Notes: generated by a model from the sequence alone, not told the origin. Positions 25,191 to 33,799 are shown, counted from the first letter of the stretch. The stretch is DNA of 64,000 nt from Actinoplanes octamycinicus (GCF_014205225.1 NZ_JACHNB010000001.1:6491501-6555500), one strand, 5' to 3'. Numbers and translations are program-made.

Positions 25191-25213
25191 AAGTGCTCAC
25201 CTTCTGAGCACTT
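25191..25213. promoter_or_regulatory. Operator palindrome between VOC and WYL-regulator genes
   Basis: Perfect 9-base arms AAGTGCTCA and TGAGCACTT flank CCTTC. It lies 44 bases upstream of the VOC start and 20 bases upstream of the regulator start, so one bound protein could govern both. Confidence 0.75.
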
Positions 25214-25232
25214 TTCCTGAGAGCCTGGGGCC

Positions 25233-26177
25233 ATGCGTGCGGACCGGCTCGTCGCCACCCTTCTGCTGATGCAGGCCCGCGGCCGGGTGACCGCCGCCGA
25301 GGTCGCCGCCGAACTGGAGGTGTCGGTGGCCACCGCGCGCCGGGACCTGGAGGCGCTGTCGGCGGCCGGCATCCCGGTGTTCCCGCAGCCCGGCCGGCAC
25401 GGCGGCTGGTCGCTGGTGGGCGGCGCGCGGACCGATCTCAGCGGGCTGTCCGCGGTCGAGGCCCGGGCGCTGTTCCTGCTGCTCGGCCCGGCCGCGGGCG
25501 CCTCCGAGCAGACCCGGTCGGCGCTGCGCAAGCTGGTCCGGGCGCTGCCGGCGCCGTTCCGGGCGGACGCCGAGGCCGCCGCCTCGGCCACCTTGGTCGA
25601 TCCGGTCGGCTGGGGGGAGCGGGGCAGCGATCGGCCGGGGCTCGTCGACCGGCTGCAGGACGCGGTGGTCCGCCGGCGCCGGGTCCGCTTCACCTACCGC
25701 GGCGAGCCGCGGACCGCCGATCCCTGGGGGATCGTCGACAAGAACGATCTCTGGTACGTCGTGGCCGGCACCGTCCGCGGCCGGCGCACGTTCCGGGTGG
25801 ACCGGATCGGTGACCTGGAGGTGACCGCGGAGACGTTCGACCGGCCGGCCGGCTTCGACCTGGACGAGGCGTGGCGCGCCGTGGTCGACGAGGTCGAGCG
25901 CAAGCGCGCCGGCACCTGGGCGGAGCTGCTGATCGAGGAGCGTTTCGTCTGGGTGCTCCGCGACCACTTCGGCCGCAACTGCGAGCAGGTCGAGGTGCTC
26001 GCCGACGGCCGCGCCCGGGTCCGGGTGGGCGCGCCGGCGCCGCGCGACCTGGCCCGCACCCTGGCCGGCTGGGGCGCGATGGTCGAAGTTCTCGGGCCGC
26101 CGGAGGTCCGCGCCGCCCTCGCCCGCATCGGCACCGAGCTGGTGGCCCGTTACGCCGGCGATCCGGCCGCCGGCTGA
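25233..26177 (+). CDS. DeoR/YafY-type regulator with WYL domain
   Basis: A 314-residue regulator. The N-terminal HTH_11 segment is RLVATLLLMQARGRVTAAEV with recognition helix VATARRDLEAL. The middle contains the WYL sensor domain (RRVRFTYRGEPRTADPWG, then NDLWYVVAGTVRGRRTFRVD), followed by a C-terminal WCX extension. WYL domains bind nucleic-acid or nucleotide ligands. It is divergent from the VOC gene and shares the palindrome at 25191. Confidence 0.93.
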   Translation: MRADRLVATLLLMQARGRVTAAEVAAELEVSVATARRDLEALSAAGIPVFPQPGRHGGWSLVGGARTDLSGLSAVEARALFLLLGPAAGASEQTRSALRKLVRALPAPFRADAEAAASATLVDPVGWGERGSDRPGLVDRLQDAVVRRRRVRFTYRGEPRTADPWGIVDKNDLWYVVAGTVRGRRTFRVDRIGDLEVTAETFDRPAGFDLDEAWRAVVDEVERKRAGTWAELLIEERFVWVLRDHFGRNCEQVEVLADGRARVRVGAPAPRDLARTLAGWGAMVEVLGPPEVRAALARIGTELVARYAGDPAAG

Positions 26178-26253
26178 TCCGCACGGCGCCGCGGCGGAGC
26201 TTCAGCGCGCCGCGCGTGCCGACATCCGGCGCGACGACCTCGCTGTCCCCCGC

Positions 26254-26712
26254 TCACGATGAGACCGGCAGGCCCTCGGTGTCGTAGCCGAGGGCCTTGA
26301 GCGACAACCGGTGCAGCGTCTCGCGTTCCGCCGGGGTCAGGCGGGCGAGCTGGACGTCGGTGGCTTCGAGGATCTTGGCGTCGGTGTCCGCGCGGAGGCG
26401 GTCGCCGGCCGCGGTGATCGCCAACCGGTACTTCCGGCGATCCTCCGGATCGCGGGTGCGGGTGACCAGGCCGGCCTTCTCCAGGCTGTCGATCAGCCGG
26501 ACGACCTCGCTGCGGTCGATCTCCATGGCGTTGGCCATCTCCTGCTGGGAGATCTCGGCGCGCTCGGCGAGATGGGTCAGCACCCAGTGCTCGCGCAGCG
26601 GCGTCGCGAGCTGCGCGTGCACCGCCTTGTGCAGCTTGCCGAAGACGTACGTCGGATAGCGCAGCAGGCCGGCGGGGTGGAAGGCGCCCGCCGCCGATGG
26701 TTCGTCGGTCAC
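26254..26712 (-). CDS. MarR family regulator of the divergent MFS exporter
   Basis: A 152-residue MarR protein with the winged helix EISQQEMANAMEIDRSEVVR and wing TRTRDPEDRRKYRLAIT. The GTG at 26712 is chosen because a perfect TATAAT box ends 6 bases before it, so the mRNA is probably leaderless; upstream ATGs would lie over the promoter. It is divergent from the drug exporter gene at 26797, the standard MarR-efflux layout, in which an exported drug releases repression of both genes. Confidence 0.9.
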   Translation of the reverse strand: MTDEPSAAGAFHPAGLLRYPTYVFGKLHKAVHAQLATPLREHWVLTHLAERAEISQQEMANAMEIDRSEVVRLIDSLEKAGLVTRTRDPEDRRKYRLAITAAGDRLRADTDAKILEATDVQLARLTPAERETLHRLSLKALGYDTEGLPVSS

Positions 26713-26718
26713 CCGCTG

Positions 26719-26724
26719 ATTATA
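26719..26724 (-). promoter_or_regulatory. -10 box (TATAAT) of the leaderless marR
   Basis: A consensus TATAAT on the minus strand, separated by CAGCGG from the GTG start. The surroundings are unusually AT-rich for this genome. Confidence 0.6.
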
Positions 26725-26796
26725 TCTATTGTTGAGCACCCCAATCATTGCTAGGCTCCGCAATTGAGTAGCTCATCGATGATGGAGGAGAGAGTC

Positions 26797-28227
26797 ATGA
26801 CGGCACCACGGCCGGGCACGCCCGCCCTCGCCGCCGACCGGATCCCCGGGCACGTCTGGCGCACCGCCGGCGTGGTCGTGTTCGGCGCGGTCATGGGCAT
26901 GCTGGACACCTCGCTGGTGACCATCGGGCTGCGCACCATCGGCACCGACCTGGGTGCCCCGCTGGCCACCGTCCAGTGGGTGGCCAGCGCCTACCTGCTG
27001 GCCCTCGGCGTCTCACTCACCGTGTGCGGCTGGTTCGCCCGGCGGGTCGTCGTGAGCCGGCTCTGGAGGGGCGCGCTGGCCGCCTTCACGCTCACCTCGG
27101 TGGCCTGCGCCTTCGCGCCGACCGCCGGGTGGCTGATCGGCACGCGCGTCCTGCAGGGCCTCGCGGCCGGGCTGATGATCCCGGCCGGGCAGACGATCCT
27201 GGGCCAGGCGGCCGGGCCGCAGCGGATGGGCCGGGTCATGGGCGTGGTCGGGATCGCGGTGGTCGGGGCGCCCGCGATCGGGCCGGCCGTCGGCGGGCTC
27301 ATGCTGGCGCACTGGAGCTGGCCGTGGCTGTTCCTGATCAATGTCCCGTTCGGGCTGGTGGCCCTGGCGCTCGGGTGGCGCTACCTGCCGCCGACGCGCG
27401 GGGTGCCGGGGCGGCGGCTCGACGTGATCGGGGTGGTGCTCGCCGGCGGTGGCGTGTCCGCGGTGGTCTACGGGCTGTCCGAGATCGGCTCGACCGGGTC
27501 GGTGACCGCGCTGCCGGTCTGGCTGCCGGTGCTGCTCGGGCTGGCCGGGCTGGCCGGGTTCCTGCTGCGCGCGGCCGGTGCCGAGCAGCCGCTGCTGGAC
27601 GTCCGGCTCTTCGGCAACCCTGCCTTCCGGGCCGCGACCAGCGCCGGGTTCTTCGCCGGTGGGGCCATGTTCGGCGGGATGGTGCTGCTGCCGCTGTACT
27701 TCCAGGTGCTGCACGGCACCGGCCTGATCCGGACCGGCGTGGACCTGCTCGCCTACGGCCTGGGCGGGATCGTCATGCTGCCCCTGGGCGGCCGGTTGAC
27801 CGACCGGTTCGGGGGCGGGCGGGTCGCGGTGCTCGGCAACCTCGCCGTCGCGGCCGCGGTGCTGCCCCTCGCCTTCCTGCCCGCCGACGCGAACGGGGTC
27901 CTGCTGCAGCTGCTGCTCTTCGCGGCCGGCCTGGCCACCGGCGTCGGGGCGATGCCGCTGGTGTCGTCCGCCTACGCCGCGGTCCGGCGCGAGCAGCTGC
28001 CCGACGCGACGGCGATCGTGAACATCATGCAGCGGGTGGGCGGCGCGGTCGCGGTGGCCCTGGTCGCCGTGATCCTGTCCCGCGCGGCAGCGTCCGGCTG
28101 GGCGCCGGTCGCCGGCTACCATCTGGCCTTCGCCGCACTGGCCGCCCTGTCACTCACCGCCTCGGCCGCGTCGATCGTCCTGCGCGGGGCGCAGCGCCGC
28201 GCTCAGGATCGCCACCCGATCGCCTAG
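26797..28227 (+). CDS. MFS drug exporter, DHA2 (EmrB/QacA) family
   Basis: A 476-residue proton-coupled efflux pump with about 14 hydrophobic helices. The first helix carries MGMLDTSLVTIGLRTIG (the family's LD..IVN.A-like motif). Motif C is GPAVGGLMLAHWSW, and the second-half motif A is GGRLTDRFGGGRV. The ATG at 26797 follows GGAGGAGAGAG; an upstream in-frame ATG at 26764 has no such site. It should export cationic or amphipathic drugs and is controlled by the divergent MarR. Confidence 0.94.
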   Translation: MTAPRPGTPALAADRIPGHVWRTAGVVVFGAVMGMLDTSLVTIGLRTIGTDLGAPLATVQWVASAYLLALGVSLTVCGWFARRVVVSRLWRGALAAFTLTSVACAFAPTAGWLIGTRVLQGLAAGLMIPAGQTILGQAAGPQRMGRVMGVVGIAVVGAPAIGPAVGGLMLAHWSWPWLFLINVPFGLVALALGWRYLPPTRGVPGRRLDVIGVVLAGGGVSAVVYGLSEIGSTGSVTALPVWLPVLLGLAGLAGFLLRAAGAEQPLLDVRLFGNPAFRAATSAGFFAGGAMFGGMVLLPLYFQVLHGTGLIRTGVDLLAYGLGGIVMLPLGGRLTDRFGGGRVAVLGNLAVAAAVLPLAFLPADANGVLLQLLLFAAGLATGVGAMPLVSSAYAAVRREQLPDATAIVNIMQRVGGAVAVALVAVILSRAAASGWAPVAGYHLAFAALAALSLTASAASIVLRGAQRRAQDRHPIA

Positions 28228-28252
28228 AGACCGGTGATGCTCAGAGACGTAT

Positions 28253-28271
28253 GCGGTCAGGAAGTGACCGC
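28253..28271. promoter_or_regulatory. Inverted repeat between exporter and VOC gene
   Basis: Perfect arms GCGGTCA and TGACCGC flank GGAAG. It sits 25 bases after the exporter stop and 21 bases before the VOC start; it could be an operator or a terminator stem, although no T-run follows. Confidence 0.5.
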
Positions 28272-28292
28272 AATCGTCGGCACGATGGGGGT

Positions 28293-28670
28293 ATGACAGC
28301 GACGTGGAAGATTGAGCTCGTGCCCGTGCCGGTGACCGACGTCGACCGGGCCATCGCGTTCTACCAGCGGATCGGGTTCCACCTCGACATGGACCACCAG
28401 GTGCGCGACGGGCTGCGGTTCGTGCAGTTCACGCCGCCCGGGTCGGCGTGCTCGATCGTGGTCGGCGAGGGGATCACCGAGAAGACCCCGGGCAGCCAGG
28501 AGATCCAGGTGGTGGTGGCCGACGCCGAGGCCGCCCGGAAACAGCTGCTGGACGCCGGCGTCGAGGCGAGCGACGTCGACGCGCAGCCGTGGGGCAACTT
28601 CGTCTACTTCCGGGACCCGGACGGCAACAGCTGGTCACTGCAGGCGATCGACCGGCGGCCGAACGGCTGA
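28293..28670 (+). CDS. VOC family protein
   Basis: A 125-residue glyoxalase/bleomycin-resistance-fold protein: KIELVPVPVTDVDRAIAFYQ at the N-terminus and NFVYFRDPDGNSWSLQ at the C-terminus, where the last Gln or Ser replaces the usual Glu metal ligand. The substrate is unknown. The ATG follows GATGGGGG. It may share the exporter's transcript or be driven from the inverted repeat just upstream. Confidence 0.9.
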   Translation: MTATWKIELVPVPVTDVDRAIAFYQRIGFHLDMDHQVRDGLRFVQFTPPGSACSIVVGEGITEKTPGSQEIQVVVADAEAARKQLLDAGVEASDVDAQPWGNFVYFRDPDGNSWSLQAIDRRPNG

Positions 28671-28731
28671 CCGAGGCTCGGTCAGGCCGGGGGGAATCGC
28701 GGTGGCCGCGGCCGGTGGGGACCGGCGCCGG

Positions 28732-29307
28732 TCAGGCCGGCGTCCAGTACGGGTCGCGGCCGATGAAGGCGATCAGCTTCGCCTGGACGTCGGCGTCGTC
28801 CGGAACCTGGACCCGCGGACCATACTGCCCCGAGGCGCGCAGCATCTCGTCGGCCGGCTCCATGCCGGCCAGCATCGTCGCGCAGTAGTCCGGGTCGAGG
28901 CGGTCGTCCTGGCCGGTGGCGCGGGCCAGGTCCCAGGTGTGCATGAAGACGTCCGAGGTGTAGAACTGGTCGATCGCCCGGTCCAGCGGCAGGCGGCCGA
29001 TGTGCGGGTTGTCCAGCTTGCGGTCGGCGGTCGCCGGGTCGTCGAGCAGCGCCTGCACGGCGGTGTGGTGGTGCTGCCAGGCCGCGACCGGGTCCTCGTC
29101 CACGCTCGGGCCGGCCGGCAGCTTCACCCCGGCGCTGGACTCCAGCAGTGCGGGCAGCCACTCGACCAGGTGACGCACCACGTCCCGGGCGGTCCAGCCG
29201 GCCACCGGGGCCGGATCATCCCAGTGCTCGGCGCCTCGCACCCGAGCGGTGAAACCGTCGGCGATCCGGCGGTGCCGCTCGGCGGGCGACAGGTCGGAGA
29301 GTGTCAT
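28732..29307 (-). CDS. TIGR03086-family metal-binding protein (mycothiol MDMPI/DinB fold)
   Basis: A 191-residue four-helix-bundle protein of the maleylpyruvate-isomerase N-domain type used by actinobacteria for mycothiol-dependent reactions. Visible family features are the N-terminal WTARDVVRHLVEW, with the first His ligand, and the late FMHTWDLARATGQ. The substrate is unknown. The ATG follows AAGGATGG. A 22-base palindrome lies immediately upstream, so it is specifically regulated, but no regulator gene is adjacent. Confidence 0.88.
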   Translation of the reverse strand: MTLSDLSPAERHRRIADGFTARVRGAEHWDDPAPVAGWTARDVVRHLVEWLPALLESSAGVKLPAGPSVDEDPVAAWQHHHTAVQALLDDPATADRKLDNPHIGRLPLDRAIDQFYTSDVFMHTWDLARATGQDDRLDPDYCATMLAGMEPADEMLRASGQYGPRVQVPDDADVQAKLIAFIGRDPYWTPA

Positions 29308-29316
29308 CGGACCATC

Positions 29317-29338
29317 CTTTCAACCATATAGTTGAAAG
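29317..29338. promoter_or_regulatory. Operator palindrome upstream of the TIGR03086 gene
   Basis: Perfect 8-base arms CTTTCAAC and GTTGAAAG flank CATATA. The AT-rich centre supplies a plausible -10 region, so a bound repressor would occlude the promoter. The pattern resembles ArsR-type operators, but this is inference. Confidence 0.65.
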
Positions 29339-29378
29339 ACAGCTTAGCCGGTCGGACGCCGAGGTCAAGGAAGAACGG

Positions 29379-30290
29379 CTACGCGACCAGCACGATCTTG
29401 CCGCGCAGGCCGGCGGACTCGGCGCGCCGGTGCGCTTCGGCGGCCTCGGCGAGCGGGAAGGTGGCGGCGACCCGGGTGCGCAGACGGCCGTCGGCCACGG
29501 CCTCGACGAGGTCGTGCAGGGCGAGACGATTCGGGCGTACCAGAACTGTCTCCTGACGCACCCGCCGGGCCGGATCGATCGGCGGCGTCGGACGCGTCGT
29601 CACCAGGATGCCGCCCGCGGCGACCGCCGCGGCGGCCGGTTCACCGATCGGTACGGCGTCGAGCACCGCGGGCACCGGCTAGATGTCGAGCTTCGACGAG
29701 CGGGGGAGCACGGTGTGCACGCCCAGCCCGCGGACCCACTCCTCGTCGTCGTGCGTGGCGGTGGCGATCACGGTGTGCCCGGCCTGCGCGGCCAGCTGGG
29801 CGGTGAACCCGCCGACCCCGCCGCTCGCGCCGGTGACCAGCATCGTGGCCGGCCCGGGCAGCGCCATGATCTCCAGCACCCGGTGCGCGGTCAGCCCGTT
29901 CAGCGGCACCGTCGCGGCGACCACCGGATCGAGACCGGCCGGCACCGGCACCAGCCAGTCGGCGTCGGCCGCGACCAGCTCCGCGTAACCGCCCGGGGTG
30001 CCCCGGGTCAGGAACCACGGGATCATCCCGGCCACCGCGTCACCGGGGGTCAGGCCGGAGACGTGCTCGCCGACCGCGGCCACCTCGCCGGCGATGTCCC
30101 AGCCGGGCAGGAACGGCGGTGGCACCGGGCCGCCCGGGATCTGTCCGACGCGCGCGGCGATGTCGGCCGGGTTCACGCAGGCGGCGCGGATCCGGACCAG
30201 CACCTGCCCGGGGCCGGGCTCCGGATCGGGCCGCTCGACCAGACGCAGGACTTCCGGCCCACCCAGGGCGGTGACTTCCACGGCACGCAT
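29379..30290 (-). pseudogene. Quinone oxidoreductase/zinc-free alcohol dehydrogenase, interrupted by in-frame TAG
   Basis: Read through, this is a 303-codon MDR-family NADPH oxidoreductase. It has an N-terminal GroES-like domain (VEVTALGGPEVLRLVERPDP) and a Rossmann motif TGASGGVGGFTAQLAAQAG; the last half resumes as PVPAVLDAVPIGEPAAAAV. A TAG at 29679-29681 follows KLDI, and the frame continues directly without shift to the natural stop at 29379. The start at 30290 follows GGAGGCAGCG. Without readthrough the protein loses the C-terminal third of its cofactor domain. It is the second gene here broken by a single amber codon. Confidence 0.88.
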
Positions 30291-30405
30291 CGCTGCCTCC
30301 CTCGTCCCCGACATATTACGAACGATGGATGTCTCAGCGCAGGGGTGGCGTGGGTCACCCGGAACTCCGCAAAGGTCGGCGGGCCGCCTGCCGACCGTTC
30401 CCGCC

Positions 30406-31827
30406 ATGGCGACAGGCAGGGTCTGGCTGTTCTTGAGCGGCGTACTGGTGGCGGTCGCGGCGTCGGTCATCACCTATGACACGACGCTGGGCAACGTGCT
30501 CTACTTCGCCACCTACGTGGTGCTGTGCGCGGTGGCGTGGCGAGCGGTCGCCCGCACCGAGCGCGGGACACAGCGCCGGCTGTGGGCGCTCTTCGCCGCC
30601 GCCCAGACGCTGTGGCTGACCGGCGACGTGATCGAGATCGTCTACTACTACCTGTCCAGCGTGCCGCCGGTCGGGGTGGCCGACGCGTGCTGGCTCGCCG
30701 GGTACCCGCTGATGGCGGTGGCGCTGACCCGGATGGCCGCCCGCCGCGCGCCGGGCCGGATGCGCGCCGCGGTGCTCGACGGGCTCACCCTGGCCGTCGC
30801 CGCCGCGCTGGCCAGCTGGCAGTTCCTGATCGCGCCGATCCTGGACGACGGGTACTCGGTCGCCGAGACGGTGGTGCCCGCGCTCTACCCGGTCGCCTCC
30901 ACGATGCTGCTGACCGCGGTCCTGTTCATCGCGCTGTCACCCGGCGACCGCCGGGCCCCGACCCGCCTGCTGCTCGCCGCGATCACGCTGTACCTGAGCA
31001 TCGACGTCGCCTACAACGTGCTGCCGTTCTTCGTCGACTACGCGCTGGTCTCCAAGATCGGCCCGCTGATCATGCTGGGCAACGCGCTGGTCACCGCCGC
31101 CTGCCTGCACCGTGACCGGTCCGAGCTGACCCGCCCCGGCCAGCAGGTGAACGTGCTGCACCCGTCCCGGGTGCTCTTCCTCGGCCTGGCCTTCCTGACC
31201 GCGCCGACGTTGAGCGTGGTGCAGTCCGGCCTCGACCAGAACGCTGTCATCGCACTCGGCGCCACCGCGCTGAGCACCGCGTTCGTGCTCAGCCGGTTCA
31301 CCATCGCGGTCCGCGAGCAGGAGAAGGCCCAGGCCCAGCTGGCCGACCAGGCGCGCCGCGACCCGCTGACCGGGCTGGCCAACCGGACCGTGCTCACCGC
31401 CGAACTGGACCGGGTCGGGTCCGGCCCGGTCGCCGTGCTCTACCTGGACCTGGACGGCTTCAAGGCGGTCAACGACCGGCACGGGCACGAGGCCGGCGAC
31501 CTGGTGCTGACCACGGTCGCGGAGCGGCTGTCCGGCGCGGTCCGCGGCACCGACCTGGTGGTCCGGCTCGGCGGCGACGAGTTCGTGCTGCTCTGCCCGG
31601 GCCTGCCGGAGCCGGACGCGATCCGGCTCGCGGAGCGGATCGTCGGCGACGTGGCCCGGCCGATCCGGTTCGGCAGCGCCACCCTGGACGTGGGCGCGAG
31701 CGTCGGCATCGCCGCCTACGGCCGCGGCGAGGCCGCCGGCGACGACCTGGTCCGGACCGCCGACCAGGCGATGTACGAGGCGAAGCGGCTCGGTCGTGGC
31801 CGCTGGGTGCTCGCCACCTCCCGCTGA
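30406..31827 (+). CDS. Membrane diguanylate cyclase (GGDEF)
   Basis: A 473-residue cyclic-di-GMP synthase. Residues 1-300 are about eight to nine hydrophobic helices forming a membrane sensor. The GGDEF domain begins at DPLTGLANRTVL, and the active-site motif GGDEF is intact at 389-393. An RxxD product-inhibition site (RGTD) lies five residues before it, so feedback control is likely. No phosphodiesterase domain is fused; a separate EAL gene lies at 52537. A longer open frame upstream is antisense to the oxidoreductase and is excluded by the start choice. Confidence 0.93.
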   Translation: MATGRVWLFLSGVLVAVAASVITYDTTLGNVLYFATYVVLCAVAWRAVARTERGTQRRLWALFAAAQTLWLTGDVIEIVYYYLSSVPPVGVADACWLAGYPLMAVALTRMAARRAPGRMRAAVLDGLTLAVAAALASWQFLIAPILDDGYSVAETVVPALYPVASTMLLTAVLFIALSPGDRRAPTRLLLAAITLYLSIDVAYNVLPFFVDYALVSKIGPLIMLGNALVTAACLHRDRSELTRPGQQVNVLHPSRVLFLGLAFLTAPTLSVVQSGLDQNAVIALGATALSTAFVLSRFTIAVREQEKAQAQLADQARRDPLTGLANRTVLTAELDRVGSGPVAVLYLDLDGFKAVNDRHGHEAGDLVLTTVAERLSGAVRGTDLVVRLGGDEFVLLCPGLPEPDAIRLAERIVGDVARPIRFGSATLDVGASVGIAAYGRGEAAGDDLVRTADQAMYEAKRLGRGRWVLATSR

Positions 31828-31911
31828 TCGGGTGGCTCGCGTCGGCGGGCCACGGCGACACGCATCGATGAACCTCGACACCCTAGGCTGGCGGGCCGTC
31901 GAGGAGTTTGG

Positions 31912-33126
31912 ATGAATGGGTACCTGACCGCACTACGCGACTACGCGAACTTCAACGGGCGCGCGCGGCGCGCCGAATACTGGTCGTTCCGGCTGGTCGA
32001 CGGGCTGATCAGCATCTTCCTGATCGGCCTGGCGATCGTGGTGGACGACCGCGCGCCGTCGATCGGCCCGGCCTTCACCGGGATCTATTTCCTGTACGCG
32101 ATCGGCACCGTCCTGCCCAGCTGGGCCGCGACCGTCCGGCGTCTGCACGACACCGACCGGTCCGGAGCGAACCTGCTGCTCGCCCTGATCCCGCTGGTCG
32201 GCGGCTTCGTCCTGCTGGTCCTGCTCTGCCTGGCGAGCACCCGCGGCCCGAACCGGTACGGCCCGGACCCGACGGGCTACGTCCCGCCCGGCTTCCCGCC
32301 GCCCGGCCCGGTCCCGCCCGGTTTCGCACCGCCCGGTTTCCCGCCGCCGGCCGCGGGGGCCGGCGTCCCGTATCCCGGCCAGCCCTACCCCTACCCGCCG
32401 CAGCCGCAGCCCTTCATCCAGTCCAAGGGCAAGTTCGCGCTGCGCCTGATCCTCGCCCCGATCCTGCTGATCGCCGTCTGCATGTTCGGCGGCCCGGCCC
32501 TGATGGACCTGGCCCGCGACGACTCCGGCGACGACAAGCCGGCCACCCCGGCCGGCACCACGTCCGCCGGCCCCCGCGACGGCGCCTCGAAGGTGCGCGG
32601 CGTCGCCACCAAGGGCTCCCGCAAGAGCACCGCGCCGCTCCGCGAGATCGACGACCTCACCCGGGTCTGCGACGGCTTCTACTACCCGGACGCCCCGCGC
32701 TACACCGGCCTGGCCCCGCACCCGATCGTCACCGCGAAACGCAACCGGTTGCTCTTCGACCACTGGACGGCGACGCCGTCGTTCCAGGTGCCGGACGGCG
32801 CCTGGCCGGGCGCCAAGGACGCGTGGCGGCCCACCGACCCGGCGAAGGTGCAGCTGGTGGCGTGCGCCGACCAGGTCGCGACCGGGCCGAAGGTGAACAC
32901 CTGTCACGTCGACAAGCCACCGTCCGACGTGACCATGAAGGAGGCCGTCTTCAGCGTCACGCTCTACGAGGTGGCCACCCGCAACCGGCTGGCCCAGGCC
33001 AAGGTGACCGGCGACGACAAGGAGTGCGGATTCATCGCCATCTTCGTCGACGAGAACGACCAGGCGTACACCGAGATCTCCGATCAGCGGATGTGGGAGA
33101 CCCTCAAGAAGTACGTCGAGGACTAG
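31912..33126 (+). CDS. DUF805 membrane protein with Pro-rich linker and C-terminal domain
   Basis: A 404-residue protein. Residues 1-110 form a DUF805 domain with three to four helices (start NGYLTALRDYANFNGRARRA, with the RRLHDTDRSG signature). A proline/glycine/tyrosine-rich linker spans about 115-165, and a further helix lies near 175-200 (LRLILAPILLIAVCMFGG). A soluble part follows, with conserved-looking Cys (TRVCDGFYYP, VACADQVAT, NTCHVDKP), probably outside the cell. The function is unknown. The ATG follows GAGGAG. A Crp/Fnr gene starts 9 bases downstream. Confidence 0.82.
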   Translation: MNGYLTALRDYANFNGRARRAEYWSFRLVDGLISIFLIGLAIVVDDRAPSIGPAFTGIYFLYAIGTVLPSWAATVRRLHDTDRSGANLLLALIPLVGGFVLLVLLCLASTRGPNRYGPDPTGYVPPGFPPPGPVPPGFAPPGFPPPAAGAGVPYPGQPYPYPPQPQPFIQSKGKFALRLILAPILLIAVCMFGGPALMDLARDDSGDDKPATPAGTTSAGPRDGASKVRGVATKGSRKSTAPLREIDDLTRVCDGFYYPDAPRYTGLAPHPIVTAKRNRLLFDHWTATPSFQVPDGAWPGAKDAWRPTDPAKVQLVACADQVATGPKVNTCHVDKPPSDVTMKEAVFSVTLYEVATRNRLAQAKVTGDDKECGFIAIFVDENDQAYTEISDQRMWETLKKYVED

Positions 33127-33129
33127 CAT
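33124..33129 (+). promoter_or_regulatory. -10 box overlapping the DUF805 stop
   Basis: TAGCAT includes the TAG stop of the upstream gene and ends 6 bases before the GTG of the Crp/Fnr gene, indicating a leaderless promoter in addition to any readthrough. Confidence 0.4.
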
Positions 33130-33135
33130 CGGCTC

Positions 33136-33711
33136 GTGCGGGACTCCTATGCGGCGCTGGCGGCCGGGCTGCGGCGGTGGGCGCCGATCCCGGACGCCGA
33201 GATGGCGCGGGCCCGGGCGGTGTTCCGGCCCCGGTTCGTTGCCGCCGGCACGGTGCTGCAGCGGGCCGGGGAGCCGTCGGCCGACCTGTCCTTCGTGGTG
33301 CGCGGGCTGACCCGGATGACGTATCCGGGTGCGGCCGGCCGTACCAAAGGCTTCCGCGCCGAAGGCGATCTCGTCTGTTCCTATGCGGCGGTGTTGCGCG
33401 GCGGGCCGTCACAGGTCGCCATCGACGCGGTGGAGGACTGTGCGCTGCTCACCGCCGGCCGGGCCGCGTTCGATCGGCTGTGTGCGGGGCATCCGGCCTG
33501 GCAGGAGATGCTGACGGCGATGACGCGGCGGCTCTTCCTGGACGAGGAGCGGCGTCAGGCGGATCTGCTCACCCTGGACGCGACGGCCCGATATCAGGGG
33601 TTCCTCCAGGACCAGCCGGGGCTCGCGGCCCGGCTCACGCAGAAACAGATCGCGGCGTACGTCGGGGTGTCCCCGGAGGCGCTGAGCCGTATCCGGCACG
33701 CCCTGCGGTGA
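33136..33711 (+). CDS. Crp/Fnr family transcriptional regulator
   Basis: A 191-residue regulator: a cyclic-nucleotide-binding-like beta-barrel (FVAAGTVLQRAGEPSADLSF onward) and a C-terminal winged helix (LTQKQIAAYVGVSPEALSRI). It is slightly shorter than classical Crp and lacks the usual RxS phosphate-cassette spacing, so the effector may not be cAMP. The GTG start is supported by the leaderless -10 box. Confidence 0.9.
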   Translation: MRDSYAALAAGLRRWAPIPDAEMARARAVFRPRFVAAGTVLQRAGEPSADLSFVVRGLTRMTYPGAAGRTKGFRAEGDLVCSYAAVLRGGPSQVAIDAVEDCALLTAGRAAFDRLCAGHPAWQEMLTAMTRRLFLDEERRQADLLTLDATARYQGFLQDQPGLAARLTQKQIAAYVGVSPEALSRIRHALR

Positions 33712-33799
33712 CGCCGAGCGGCAACGATAACCGGTGGCTTAACCGTCGGTGCGATCTTTCGCATTGTTCCGCGCCGATGCCCGCGGCGATCGTGGTGCC

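Noticed and set aside
9256..29681. Reading TAG as a sense codon throughout
   Set aside because: Several intact genes (for example the kinase ending at 4395 and the DNA ligase ending at 6879) stop at TAG, and no suppressor tRNA is visible in the window, so general recoding is unlikely.
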